Source: Phyto melanocephala | Taxonomy: Eukaryota > Arthropoda > Insecta > Diptera > Rhinophoridae | NCBI GenBank assembly: GCA_941918925.1 | Contig: OW799236.1 | Coordinates: forward strand, 87,872,216-87,936,215 | DNA length: 64,000 bases | Direction: 5' to 3' | Part shown: positions 11,284 to 22,394 of the stretch, piece by piece | Layout of the letters: every line of letters starts with the position of its first letter | Numbering within the stretch: position 1 is the first letter of the stretch | The notes under the pieces: generated by a model | Seen by the model: the letters and a program-made list of their open reading frames with translations, nothing else | The model's database searches: none | Told to the model about the DNA's origin: nothing | Program-made: the position numbers and the translations under genes

Positions 11284-11727
11284 TTCATTTTGTGGGTTAA
11301 TTATTTTTGAGTAGATTTTAGCTACTAAAATACGACAATTTAGCTGATTGGCATGTTTATTGATTAAGTCATAAATAAGTCTCATCTGTAAACAGAGTAT
11401 TGAGCATATAACAGGCGGTAACATTCCTGATTTTCAAAAGGATTTGCACAATATCAGGGCGTGGCTTTAGTATTATTCTGTTCCTCTTAGTATAGTTACC
11501 AATCTGAAAACAAATGATAATATAGTCAAATAGTTAATTATTCTATAGTTAATGTAGACCAAAAACACCCTTTAAATGAGACCATACCTAAGCAACATTG
11601 ATAGTTGGTAAGTGTTTGCCCAAATTCTGCCACAATTCTTGGATAATAAGTCCAATAGTGATTTCTGAACTTTGTTATTTGATAAGAAATTGGCTGACAT
11701 TTATTTAGTTTGTTTTGTCAAAACACT
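11284..11727. other. AT-rich spacer
   Basis: No gene or paired repeat was recognised. The right part may be the 5' non-coding end of the ITm relic that follows. Confidence 0.5.
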
Positions 11728-12215
11728 ATGAACGGATATAGCGTTCAACAACACATATAAATGATAAAATTGTTTAATCAAAATGGGTATTCCGTTTTGG
11801 CAACATTTCTCGAAACGTCTCATCAAAAAATCATCTTCAGCGATGAGCCCAATATCTGACCAATTTCAAACCGTAGAATTTCGGATAATACCAATCTATC
11901 TGAGATCTAAAATCGTTAGTGGTGGCGTCATTAGTCCATATTACTGTGAAAACGAGGTTGGCCATCAGCAGCGAACTCTATAGGTCGATAATAACAATAT
12001 TTTTTGGCCTTAATTGAACTATATGGAAACCCACAATATGTAGATTCAACAGGACGGCACTACGTTGGAGTCATGATCATTGCAACCAAGATCATGCGAT
12101 TTAATCCCGCGGTTTTCTAAAGATTCAGGTCTATACAATTAAGCCACAAAACACATCAAGTCTAATTTAAGTGTCAGAGTCATGGATAATTTTACATTTT
12201 TAATATATGTCTTTT
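11728..12215 (+). pseudogene. ITm transposase relic retaining all three catalytic Asp
   Basis: From the ATG at 11728 the + strand reads a typical N-terminus (YSVQQH...MIKLFNQNG). After about 35 codons it jumps to KIIFSDE near 11826, the first catalytic Asp block. Frames then shift through a GGVISPYYCENEVGH segment near 11920-11960, FWP near 12003, IQQDG near 12045 (second Asp), and after a deletion PRSCDLIP near 12090-12112 (third Asp). The helix-turn-helix half and the stretch between the second and third Asp are deleted, and stops are numerous. The element is dead although each catalytic Asp codon survives. Confidence 0.75.
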
Positions 12216-12960
12216 AGGACGTTTTGATGGCGACATCTACTTCGTCAAATATTTGTCTAATGTGAACATACTTTTAAATATAAGTCTTTAAGTGATTTTT
12301 TGAAAACATACGTATAAGTTTCTTTACTGTCTTACATTGTAACCAATACATCAAATTTTAAAATTTTAATAGCACCTAATATATTTTCACACCCCCATGT
12401 TTATGATTTGCGTACATACATGAATGACAGATTGATTTGACAGATATTGATTTTTCACACATTAAGTCTCAGAATTTTTAAAAACAACAAAAAGAACAAT
12501 AACATGCATGTTTACCAACTACATATACATAAGTAACGTTTTTATTTTAAAACCACAGTCTGACAACGTGAAACAGGATAAAAAACATACAAGTTTTCAG
12601 ATGTTGCCAAATTTCATTTAGAACCATTAAGCCGTTTTTGTAAACTGACAAGTACTTTAAAATAATTATTTTTAAATGAGTACAGTAGTTTTCGCTTAAT
12701 TGATGGCTGCTTAGATATTTAACCGCTTAATAGGTCCAAGAAAAATGCAATGAAAATATTCAATATAATTGATTTTGAAAAATCCCTGTTTAAATAATAT
12801 CCTTTTAATTGCTTTTCGCGCTTAATTGAATAATAAAAAAACATATTTATCAATCATGTACATAAAAGTACGATTAATTGTCATTCGTTTGCTTGTTAAA
12901 AAGGCTGCTATAGAATCCTTATTAGTAATACTGCTCTTTTTGGGTCAAGAACTCGCGAGT
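12216..12960. other. AT-rich DNA, nothing recognised
   Basis: No coding signal, RNA gene or terminal repeat pair was found. Confidence 0.5.
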
Positions 12961-13240
12961 TAGTGGGCTTTTACACGGTGATTGTCGAAATCATGACTTT
13001 TTCCAATTTTATTTTAAACAATCTACAAAAAAAATCATTGACGTTGAAACAACGACTTTTTTCTTGCAACAGCTCATGCTTGTTTTACATTTAATGATAA
13101 ATTTAAATGAGCCAAATAAGTGTAAAAAATTGTAAAAAATCAATTTATTCCCCTCATTTAACTCTCACCCGATCATAACCGAACTAAAGAGAGTCGTGGT
13201 AGGCAAACATAAAAAAAATCATCGTGAAAAAGCCTTTTAG
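12961..13240. mobile_element. Candidate MITE
   Basis: The left end GGGCTTTTACACGGTGATT and the reverse of the right end GGCTTTTTCACGATGATT (right end near 13220-13238) look like imperfect terminal inverted repeats about 280 bp apart. No target duplication is evident. Confidence 0.35.
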
Positions 13241-13863
13241 GCAGGCTCTTTTTACCAAACATCGGCAGCTTTGAGTTTTTTTGTCGAACTAGTTAATTGT
13301 TTGGCGTCGTGTAACTGCACTATAATACCGTTTCTAGAAATTTCTACTTAAGCCACCGGAGGAGCACCACAAAACTCTTTTTTTGTAGCTGAACGATCAC
13401 CATTAAACTCATTTTTTTTCTTGTTCAGATATCTCCAACTTTCATAGATCGACTTACAGATACTTAACCAACGTGGGATACCCTGGCTTCTTGATCATGT
13501 ACCTTTGCCATTAATATTATAAAATTAAAAACAATTTGTACAAAGTCAGTAGCAATTGGCGAAATGTTTTAAAGAGTAAAAGATAAGTGTCAAAAAATAC
13601 AACAATTATTTAATTGTAGTAAAGTTTAAAACTACAATACGATCTACGAAAAGAGACAGAGCAGGGTTATTGTGTGTCATATGAATCGCTTTATTAGTAT
13701 CTACCTGCTTCGCAAAGCGCTTCTAGGAGGTATGATTTTTATACGCAATGTCCCAGTTTGTAAGTCTCTATAACGCAATTAGTAAGCTCTAATTTCATCC
13801 CTTTTAGAAGCAGCTTAATCATACCTTACCTTTTTGTTCAATTAAAAAAGGTAGCAGCCCGTA
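13241..13863. other. AT-rich spacer
   Basis: Nothing recognised. Confidence 0.4.
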
Positions 13864-14330
13864 AGTAAGAAAAACAAATAAAATATTACCTTTCAAATAA
13901 AATTGTCTCCTTTCGTCGAGTGCTGAAACAATAAGCAGTACAGAGTACATACTTTGTTGTGCTTTTGTTAGTAAGCAATTTAAGCATTTCTCTGGATGCA
14001 ATACGGTAAGGAAATGAAGAAATACAAAGAAAAAATTACTACCGAAATAAATTTGTCTTCTTTTTTCGAGTGATGAAACAATAAGCAGTACAGAGTAGAT
14101 ACCTTTTTGTGCTTCTTTATGTACGTAATTTAAGCATTTCTCTGGATGCAATACGGTAAGGAATTGAAGACTTTAAGTGAAAAATACAAAGAAAAAATTA
14201 CTACTGAAATAAATTTGTCCTCTTTTTTCGAGTGATGAAATAATAAGCAATACAGAGTACACACTCTGTTGTGCTTTCGTAAATAAAGAATTTAAGCATT
14301 TCTCTGAATGCAATACGATAAGACAATGAA
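13864..14330. repeat. Three-unit tandem repeat, about 155-160 bp per unit
   Basis: Units begin near 13868, 14021 and 14182. Each has an AAGAAAAA-TTACTACC-type start, a TCGAGTGATGAAACAATAAG block, CAGTACAGAGTA, and a TTTAAGCATTTCTCTGGATG block. Units two and three are the most alike. On the minus strand two units stay open as one 110-residue frame with repeated HPEKCLN...YSVLLIVS words, but no family is recognised and the third unit is closed. Treated as a minisatellite, possibly from tandem duplication of a coding-like piece. Confidence 0.75.
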
Positions 14331-14339
14331 GACTGCACT

Positions 14340-15043
14340 GCCTACAAAATTTTAAAAATTTTTCGGTGCAATACTCTACTGTGCCACCATAGCTTTTACT
14401 GTATAAAAACTTTTTTATTTTACAGTTTCACATAATAAAAATTGACTCTCTGGGTACGCAGTGTTTATCTTTAATATTTGTCTGAATATAAATATTTTAC
14501 TGCTTTATTGATACATCGTGGTATTAAGAGGCTTTCTTTTAATTGCGACAGTGACTTAATTAAAAGACTACCCGCTAAATTAATATTCCGATCAATTGAA
14601 TTTTTGAAAAATCAGTTAAGTGGAAGTTACTGTTCTTATAATAATTTACTACCAAAACAATATTTTAATTAAAAATTAAGACATGCAAATATATAAAAAT
14701 ATATTTTTTTTTATAATTAAGTACAATTAATCTTTCTGTAAGACTATCTACCTATTGCATATATTAATAAAGCACTCTAATATTACTTCATCTATTTAAT
14801 GTTAATACAGTCAAGGATGAACAAAAAAAATAAAATATGAAATAAGTTGGTTTCTTTTTTATCGTTATACATTAACTTTATTTTTATGTACCCTGGGATT
14901 GCTTGCTACGATTGCTGGAAACTCACAAAAAACACACCGAATTTTTAATTAATTTTTAAGCCAAATAAAAAAATGCTAGTAAATATGTATACTTATGTAA
15001 ACCCTTTAGTTATTTTTTTATTAAGTTTTACCCTTCTGTTAGC
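14340..15043. other. AT-rich DNA, nothing recognised
   Basis: A 64-codon open frame at 14478-14672 has no recognisable motif and AT-driven composition, so it is not called as a gene. Confidence 0.45.
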
Positions 15044-15421
15044 ATATCGTCGGCTTAATTGCAAACCTGCTAAACCCACTTTTAAAGCAAATTGAGATTT
15101 TAATGCTGTGAGGTAGGGAAAGATACGCCCCATCGACCAGCAGGTAGTTTTTCTTCAATTTAAGTCTTGAAAAGGTTTGATAAGAAAAACTGCTTAATCC
15201 TATCACAGAAAAATTTTTTTGACAAAAACTGCTTAGTCCAGTACATTATTAGTTAAGTGTTCATTACTAACTCAATTAAGACGAATTTATTTTTGTAGAT
15301 ACATGAAGAATACCATAAAATAAATCAACTATATATTTGGTTTTTCTCTCAAATTTTTTTTGTCTCTCCCGTAAAATTTGCTAAAAGGGAGTTAGCAGGT
15401 TTGCATATTAAGCCGACGATA
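15044..15421. mobile_element. MITE with CATATCGTCGG inverted ends
   Basis: The left end CATATCGTCGGCTTAAT (15044 on) continues into GCAAACCTGCTAA. The right end, reversed, reads CATATCGTCGGCTTAATATG and continues into CAAACCTGCTAAC (ending at 15421). The inverted repeats are about 33 bp with a 1-2 base difference. The TA inside CATATCG on each side could be the target duplication of a Tc1/mariner-type MITE. No coding capacity in 378 bp. Confidence 0.8.
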
Positions 15422-17250
15422 TGAAATAAACTGTTCAACATTTCTCGTAATATAGTATAAAATCTAGTCATTTTTGCAAGAAATTTTAATTCAAACTAAT
15501 TTTGCTTGTTTGATACTCAGCATAAGATATTTGAAACAAAATTCTTTATTTTTACACAAATTTTTTAAAGTAAAAATTTGTTGCTTGTTGACTTGTGTAA
15601 TTAAACAAAGAAAAGCTGACAGTCCATCAGTTAGCTAACCAACAAGCATCCGTTAAACTTAATAATGAACAAACTCTATTTAAACTTAGTTTAAAGGAGC
15701 ACACAAACTGAATGGCTGTCTAGGGCTTTAATGACTTAAAATACAAACTATAAACACAAGCACCATTATTTACATAAGCAAATTTATACATATATAAATT
15801 AGTTGGTAAATATATTTAAAAATGTAAACAAAAAAAATATTAAGTTATTAACCTTTTGGAGTTAGACAAAGTAAGATCCTTTGTCATTATTTAAAAAAAT
15901 ATTTTTTTTTTAAAGTAGTTTTACTTTAAATAATAGAACCTAAATAAACATGTAAATGTTAACCATTTTGTAGCCCTTCTTATAAATAAAACAGATATTG
16001 AAGATATTTTTTCATTTAAAAATTTTTACATTAAAAATTAAGTTTTCACTGCAAACAATTAAAATTAATAAACTTTTTTTAAATCATTGACGTTTTAAAG
16101 ACGCTACTTAAGGACTTGAGAAAATTATCAGGAATCATGAATAAAAGCTCCTGGTAATCTAGAAAATATATTACAAGCAAAATTTGTTAATATTTTTAAG
16201 CAAGTACTTGTTACTAAATGCGAACTTTATTTTTCTCTGTGTAGAGATGTTATTAAATTTGTCTAGAAATGAGAGAACATATTTTTTAGTTTACAGAAAT
16301 AGTCTGAGAAGGGAAATTTCTTAAAAATTATATTAAACAAAAAATAATATAAAATTTATTATATACATTTCTAGTTTATAAATTTAAAGACAGAATGCTA
16401 TATTTTTTCGTACCGAATCCAAAATACTCTTCACTTATTTTCTAGTACGTACAGGTTAATCTCGGTATAACGAACGATGTAATGCAAGCTCCATCCGTTA
16501 TATCGCGAAGGTTTTTTTTTACTTTTTCCTCTTATTAGATTTACAAAAAATTATTCAGTTAAATATTTCTGAAATTAATAATTATTTATTTTATTTGACC
16601 TCTTTTTTAAATTTTTATATTTAATTGTTCAAGCCTAAGGTCAGACAACAGTTTTTATTTTTTTTATAAAAAGCAACAAAAATTACACAATGTTTTATTT
16701 TCTTTCTCAATATTTCGCTACTCCTTCGTGTAGCATCTGCAGGAAAAATCAATTAATTATATATTAATATTTATTTTAGGAAGTTAAATAATAGAATAAA
16801 TGAACTTGAGTCAAAATGAAAATGACTTACAATAATTTAATTTATAAATATTTATATTGAATTATATCAAACACACATGGCACGGTGTTTAAGAAATTCA
16901 GGAATTTATTGTTTAGTGTCAATCACCTAGTTAGATGGACTTATAAAAATTAAAATTAAAATACAATGCTGTTTACAATAATTCCAGCCAAAGGATGGAT
17001 ATTGAAATCATAACAAAAATGAATTGCGAATATAAAAGAATATGAACCTGTAGAAAAATGTCATGAATAAATGATGATAGGAAATGAAAAATTATAGGAA
17101 ATGAAAAAAAAAAAAATTTGAAAATAAATACTATGATTGCCAATAAAAATTGCCAAAGTAATGAACTTTTTATAAAAAACTTTCCTTAAATAAAGATTAA
17201 TAAAAAGAAGGTATATCGAACATATTTGTAAAAAGAAATTTTAAAAAATA
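15422..17250. other. AT-rich DNA; lone Tigger-like end near 16451
   Basis: The only notable item is at 16451-16510: CAGGTTAATCTCGGTATAAC followed by GAACG, then CCGTTATATCGCG. This resembles pogo/Tigger terminal repeats, but no opposite end was found. A 16-base word at 16873-16888 is identical to one at 22408-22423 inside the Penelope-like element. No genes. Confidence 0.4.
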
Positions 17251-17295
17251 CCCAACAAAAAACCAGGTAATGGCTTGCTCTTACTAAACAACATA

Positions 17296-18376
17296 CAGGG
17301 TGTACGCCAGGAAGGCATACTATTTTGTTTATAATTTTTATTAAATCTTATATTGATAAATGTTTTATTTAATGTCGGCAATTACAATATCAGATAAATG
17401 TCTGCCTCTGTTAGCCTCACAAATGCGTGCCCTTTTGAGCACATTTTTCATTACATTCTCACACATTTCACGCGGTATTTCATTAATTTTATCACGTATA
17501 TTTTGTTTGAGTTGCTCCAGCGTTTCTGGTCTGTTTGCATAAATCTTGCTTTTCAGATATGTCCACAAAAAGAAGTCCGAAGCAGTCAAATCAGGCGACA
17601 GTGGAGGCCAATCAACATCAGTCTCGCAGTAAATCCATTGTAATCCTTGCTGTATGCGATGTGGCACCGTCTTTTTGAAACCACATGTTAGTCAAATCTA
17701 AAGTATGCAGTTGTGGCTTTAAAAAGTATTCAATAGTATCATGATATCGCTCCCCATTGACAGTTACCGTTACGCCGTTTTCAGTTTCAAAGAAGTATGG
17801 TCCATTGATTTCTCCTGAGCAAATTGCACACCAGGCTGTCACTTTTGATGGATGCAAAGGTGACTGAAGAATAATAAATCGGGGCATATGTACGACGGCG
17901 TAAACATTCTTCTGGAAGAAACTCTTGTGTCAACTTAATCTTAAATATAAACAATTGCAAATCTTTGCGCAAAATTGCGGCCAAAGTTGTTCCTTGAGAT
18001 TGATAGATGTTGATGTTTTGAACATTTTCTTGATCAGCAGTAATGTTTTTAGCCGATCTTGCAGTACGTTGTGGTCCATGCAAGGGCATATCAGCTACAG
18101 TCCCTCTTTCTTCGAAATCATTTACTACACGATCAATAGTGCGTCTTGTTGGCACGTTATTTCTCCCTGAAAGTTCAGGTAACTTTCTCATCGTAATCGT
18201 AATCGATGATTAATTTTGATAAAATGTTTTAACGATTAAAACAAGTTGGTTTACCGAATATTTTTCCATAATAAATTTGTCACGTCTCTACTTTACGACT
18301 GCCAAATATGAACTCTCAAGTCTAATGTTTACCGAAATGGCGGCAAAACAAAGTAGTATACCCGGCGAACACCCTA
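17296..18376 (-). mobile_element. ITm (mariner-like) element, 1081 bp, with TIRs and TA duplication
   Basis: The left end reads CAGGGTGTACGCC and the right end, reversed, AGGGTGTTCGCC. The similarity continues into TATACTA-CTTTGTTTT on the right and CATACTATTTTGTTT on the left. TA flanks both sides (17294-17295, 18377-18378). The corresponding point in copy B of the host repeat reads AACATACTTTTC with a single TA, which confirms the insertion site. A broken transposase lies inside on the minus strand. Confidence 0.85.
17365..18191 (-). pseudogene. ITm transposase, frameshifted and internally deleted
   Basis: Minus-strand gene in three frames. Residues from 18191 give the helix-turn-helix and linker part (NNVPTRRTIDRVVNDFEERG, later KNITADQENV, LRKDLQLF, KIKLTQEFLPEECLRRRTYA near 17890-17930). 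The frame then jumps to PRFIILQSPLHPSK and VTAWCAICSGEINGPYFFE near 17795-17845, then VTVNGERY, MWFQKDGATSHTAR near 17640-17685. After a shift follow WPPLSPDLTASDFFLWTYLK near 17540-17610, ending in a typical C-terminus (RGRHLSDIVI). The second and third catalytic Asp are kept. The block with the first (FSDEAHF and about 40 residues) is deleted. It is the best preserved transposase copy in the window but still inactive. Confidence 0.9.
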
Positions 18377-18994
18377 TACCTTTTGTCTCTCTTACTAAGA
18401 TAATTTGTTAAGTAATGATTTGATTTATAGTGTGACACGCAATGACCTATTTTCAGACATTTACTTTATACACACACAATACAATTTCTTATTGCGAAAT
18501 TTGCTAGAAGCCATTCAAATACATCACTTTTTATAATTCTCATTTAGTTTAACACGCTTAGGGTATAAGTAATATTGGTTTTCACAACAGAGGCAATATG
18601 AGAGAATCCCCTTTTTGATCCCTTTTTTGAGGAATTTCGAGCAAGAGCCAAGTAGATTAAAGTAAAAATGACGTAGCTAAGCTATAATATACATATGTGT
18701 AATAGTAAAGTAAAGTCCTTGTAAAATATGTTAGTATGTAAGGAAAACAGTAGAAATGTATTAGCTTTCTCGATTAAGAAACTAAATTTTATGTAATGAA
18801 TTTAATGGGAAGTAAGCAAAATATCAACAACAGAGGCAACGCATTTCATTAACAAAGTGATGGCTTATAGATTTTCACAGGTTTTTAAATTCAAATTAAC
18901 GTATCGAAACGTAATAATTAAACCGAATTTTCATCCTTAAAAGAACCGAACGACTTCTGTGAGTTCATAATATTGATTGGTTATTTAGGTTAGA

Positions 18995-19216
18995 TTGGGT
19001 GCCCCAGTGGACTAGTCAGTAGTGTCTGGTCTGCTAGTTTGGGGGTTGCGGGTTCGATTCCCGCCTGAGACTCTGGACTTCTCTTACTCTTCTATGGCAA
19101 CTATTTCTATTCTTTTCTTCATTTCTATATTAAGGCGTTACAATGGACCGTATGGTCTCCGGGTGAGGGTGTGAGGGTAACTTTGCACCAGCATTACCTT
19201 CATACCTACGTACCTA
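18995..19216 (+). mobile_element. tRNA-derived SINE, about 222 bp
   Basis: The head has a pol III A-box-like word TGGACTAGTCAG (about 19012-19023) and a perfect B box GGTTCGATTCC (19051-19061). The B box lies in a GCGGG/CCCGC T-arm stem. The body has CTGAGACTCTGGACTTCTC and a pyrimidine-rich stretch, and the tail ends GGTCTCCGGGTGAGGG near 19165. The acceptor stem does not pair, so it is not a functional tRNA gene. Copy B of the host repeat (near 38538) lacks this segment and supplies the empty site TTAGGTTATTAAAATC. Confidence 0.75.
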
Positions 19217-19756
19217 AGTTATGAAAATCATGTACTTATTTATTGCTTTAAAAGTAAGTACTTATTTAAGTCTCTATTTATAACCGACCGTAATAAGTTC
19301 TTATATGAGTCCCTATTTGTGATCAATTGTGGTAAGTACTTGCCTCAAAATAATAAATTTAGATGTCAAATTGTAAGTATTGAAGAACTATTTTTTAGTA
19401 CATTCAACTCATTATTTTGTAATGAGAGTTTTTCTGAGTAGTTACAAGTGTAATGAAATTTTAGAAAAATTAGAATTTATTATTTCACAATTTAATTCTA
19501 TAAGACTTTTACAAAAAAATTTACAAAAAAAAAGAATTTTACAAATTAAAGCATTTATTATGAAATTATTGGAGAATTTTCTTTAAAAAGAAACTATTTT
19601 TAATATATAAAATTAAAATTTATTAAATATTTTCTATAATTTTTATGTATAAACTTTAAAAAAAAATAAAGAATTTTTTTATCTAAATTCTTATTTCAAA
19701 AATTAGAAATTATGTTTAAAACCACATAAGCTCCCCTTTTAATATATTTAGCAGGG

Positions 19757-20502
19757 ACTTGACTTTTGACCGTAAGAAGATTAAAAGAGAACAAAATAAA
19801 GTCGCTTTACATGTCTGCAAAATATATATAGACTTAAAAGAAGCAAATGTTAAACTATTAAAGACATGGTTGTTGATTCTCTTTTATTTCTCCGCTTTGT
19901 GATTCAGGCGATTCCCACCATATAGTATATACACATGGGTATAAAACAGCACAACACAAAAAACATCAAGGCTATTAACAAGGACCCCTAGGTGAACGAC
20001 AACAAAAACATACTTATGAACATACGCTAAAACATAAAAATACATATATACATATACAAATAAAAAGCTTATTTACACACATTCGGTAGCAGCAGATACG
20101 AGTAGCATATGGAAAGTAAATGTTCATGAAAGGAGAGCATAACAACAAAAAAGATACAAGAAAAACTTAATGTCGAGTACATAAAACAAAAAAAAAAAAT
20201 ACAAACAAACAACAAGAAAAAGAAGAAATATTAACATCTTTTATGCATACAAGGGTTTTATGTACACAAGTATGTATGTATCTCATATACATACAGCAAT
20301 ATTAATAACCCAGCAAATAATTTTGTACAAATAGGGAATTTATCGAACACTTTTAAATTTAATTAATCTGATGTTTTACAATCCAAACAATTACTGTGAA
20401 GGGATTTTTTGCGTGTAATTTGTTTTTGTTACAATAACAAAACACCTGTAAATTTGCACTCATAGCAACGGTTGGGATTCTGAAAACAGCACATAAAAAA
20501 AA
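19757..20502. other. AT-rich DNA, nothing recognised
   Basis: No coding signal, only A-rich and TACA-type simple sequence. Confidence 0.5.
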
Positions 20503-21060
20503 CAAGTAAAAGTGCTATATTCGGCCGTGCCGAATCTTTATACCCTTCACAACGTGTAGTCATGCAATAACAATAATTTGTGTTACTATTCATCTCATAT
20601 AAAAAAACGTTCATACATATAAAAAAACATCTCATTATTATATTATAAATTTATGTATGATGTTAGGTTAGGTTAGGTAGAACAGGCAGCTGTTGTGCAG
20701 CTCACTTGGGTTCATTTTATTGATCCCAGATAAAAGCAAAAAAAAAAAAACGTATGATGTTTCAAAATAAAAATAAAACAAAATAAAAAAAAGAATTTAA
20801 AACAAATAAAAAAATATAAATAATAAATATAAAATAAGAAATAAAAAATAAATAAAAAAATATAAAAAAATAATCAAACAAAAAATAAATAAAAGAAATT
20901 AAAAAAATATTTAAAAAAAATAATAAAGAAAATAACATAAAAAAATTTTTTTGACTTAGCTGGGATTCGACGCCACCCACCCGTTACAGACGATGTCGGG
21001 GGGGCTTCAAAAAGTTGATTTCAACATACGCACGGACAGACTCACAGAGCTTTATTAAAT
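20503..21060 (-). mobile_element. DINE-1/mini-me-like element, inverted
   Basis: On the minus strand the 5' part has the GTCY-type run and TTGAAATCAACTTTTTGAAG followed by CCCCC (about 21000-21050). The 3' end has GTTGTGAAGGGTATAAAG and then the hairpin TTCGGCACGGCCGAA (about 20519-20535) with TATAGCACTT. The order matches 62574-63398. It contains a SINE-type insertion with an expanded A-rich tract. Confidence 0.7.
20661..20992 (-). mobile_element. SINE with TAGGTTAGGTAGAAC tail and expanded T-rich middle
   Basis: On the minus strand: a B-box-like word (GTCGAATCCCAGC) near 20955, then about 200 bases of T-rich low-complexity DNA, then the tail CAAGTGAGCTGCACAACAGC continuing into CTGCC...TACCTAACC. 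The same tail is at 24831-24900. The long T-rich stretch looks like expansion of the pyrimidine-rich SINE body. Confidence 0.55.
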
Positions 21061-21991
21061 TTTCTCTTTCTTCGTTTCTTCTTTTCAGGTGTACGTAACT
21101 GCACCACCAGCTATTATTTTTATTAAATAAACGCAAAAAATAAAAATAAATCAATTATTTTTTTACAAAAAGGGTTTAAAGAACGTTGCACTTCTAGTGT
21201 TAAGTGAACGATTTATTGAAAATGTAAAAAAAAATTAAAAATAATATATATTTTAATATATAAAATATTGTCCCTAGCCAAACACACTTCGATAAACTTA
21301 TAAAATAATATTAACAACAACAGTTTCGAAACAATTTTGTTTGCTGTTATATTTATATGTTTATTTGCATCTTGTACTAATTTCTTCGTTTTAGCAAACA
21401 AAAAGATAATACGTTTTTTTTTCTTGCTGTAACAAAAAAAAATTTACATTTTTATAAACTGTCACAAAGTCTGTTAAAAAGTTTTTATCTTTTTTTTTTG
21501 GTTTTCTACACAACTATGGATTTTTTATGCCAACTAAAGAAACGTTTATTTAAGGTTAATTTAATAAGTAATATAAAAAAAAAAAAATAAAACATATTCA
21601 TTTGGATGCTGAATAAATTAAATTAAATTGCAAATTTTCCCAACACTTGTGACACCGAAATGATTGTAATGTGTATATGTTTGTATCGCAACATACAATT
21701 TGTAATAATGTTTCTCCTAATGATTATATCTAGGATACATACATACATAAACATACAAATAAAATAGCAATTTCAACGAATATTTTAAAGAATATTTACA
21801 GCTGGCGCAAATTTATAATGAGCTTTAATGCAAATTTGAAAATAAAGCGCCGAAAAGTTTTAATAAAATAGAAAAAGAATTTGTAAAATATTTTTAACAC
21901 ATTCATACATACATACATATAATATTTGTAATACTAAACAGAAAATTAATTTTAAAAACTTTTATAAAAAAAAATTCCAAAAAGCTCAATA
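21061..21991. other. AT-rich DNA, nothing recognised
   Basis: No gene, RNA or paired repeat. One 62-codon frame at 21213-21401 is AT-driven and has no motif. Confidence 0.5.
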
Positions 21992-22126
21992 CAGGGCCCG
22001 AATTACGTCATTCGATCACGATCGAAATTTTACTCCAACGATCGAGTTAGCTGTGCTTTAGATATAGAGATTCTAATAAGAATATTACAATTTCGATCAC
22101 GTTCGAATGCCGTAATTCGGCCTCAG
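21992..22126. mobile_element. MITE with GGCCGAATTACG ends
   Basis: The left end is CAGGGCCCGAATTACGTCAT, followed by TCGATCACGATCGAAATT. The right end, reversed, is TGAGGCCGAATTACGGCATT, followed by CGAACGTGATCGAAATTG. The arms are about 40 bp with few mismatches and only about 55 bp between them. A diverged partial copy lies at 48164-48245. Confidence 0.75.
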
Positions 22127-22201
22127 AATTATAATTATTGTATAACTTTAGGGTACAGATTACATAAGTAATGGGCAATAAGCGTTAAATTGCTTAATTT
22201 C

Positions 22202-22394
22202 CTTATTTTATTGTTGAACTTTTTTTAACAAAGACTTTTTATTAAAACTTACTTTTCCAATATGTTCTTTCATTATCACAAATAAAAATTGATTTCTTCA
22301 TTTAATGATTAGAAATTTAATAATAAAATGAACTAGAGCCAAACTAAAAACTAATAAAAAGTCTTTGTTAAAAAAAGTTCAACAATAAAATAAG
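22202..22394. repeat. 43-bp perfect inverted repeat
   Basis: The left arm 22202-22244 and the right arm 22352-22394 are exact reverse complements, with 107 bp between them. They form the left terminal structure of the Penelope-like insertion. Confidence 0.9.

Larger units (their letters stand above)
17251..19756. mobile_element. CCCAGC-type repeat, copy A, carrying two later insertions
   Basis: The left end CCCAACAAAAAACCAGGTAA and the right end TTTAGCAGGG are diverged inverted termini. Sequence inside matches copy B (38120-39615) block by block, for example ACACACAATACAATTTCTTA near 18470 and 38272, then GAAGCCATTCAAATACAT. Subtracting the ITm element (17296-18376) and the SINE (18995-19216) leaves about 1.2 kb. 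No transposase is visible, so this is an unclassified non-autonomous DNA element. Confidence 0.65.

Noticed and set aside
19000..19075. Functional tRNA gene
   Set aside because: The B box and T arm are good, but the acceptor stem does not pair and no proper anticodon arm forms. It fits a tRNA-derived SINE head.
20762..20980. 72-codon Phe/Leu/Ile-rich membrane protein
   Set aside because: It is a translation of an A/T homopolymer-rich tract.
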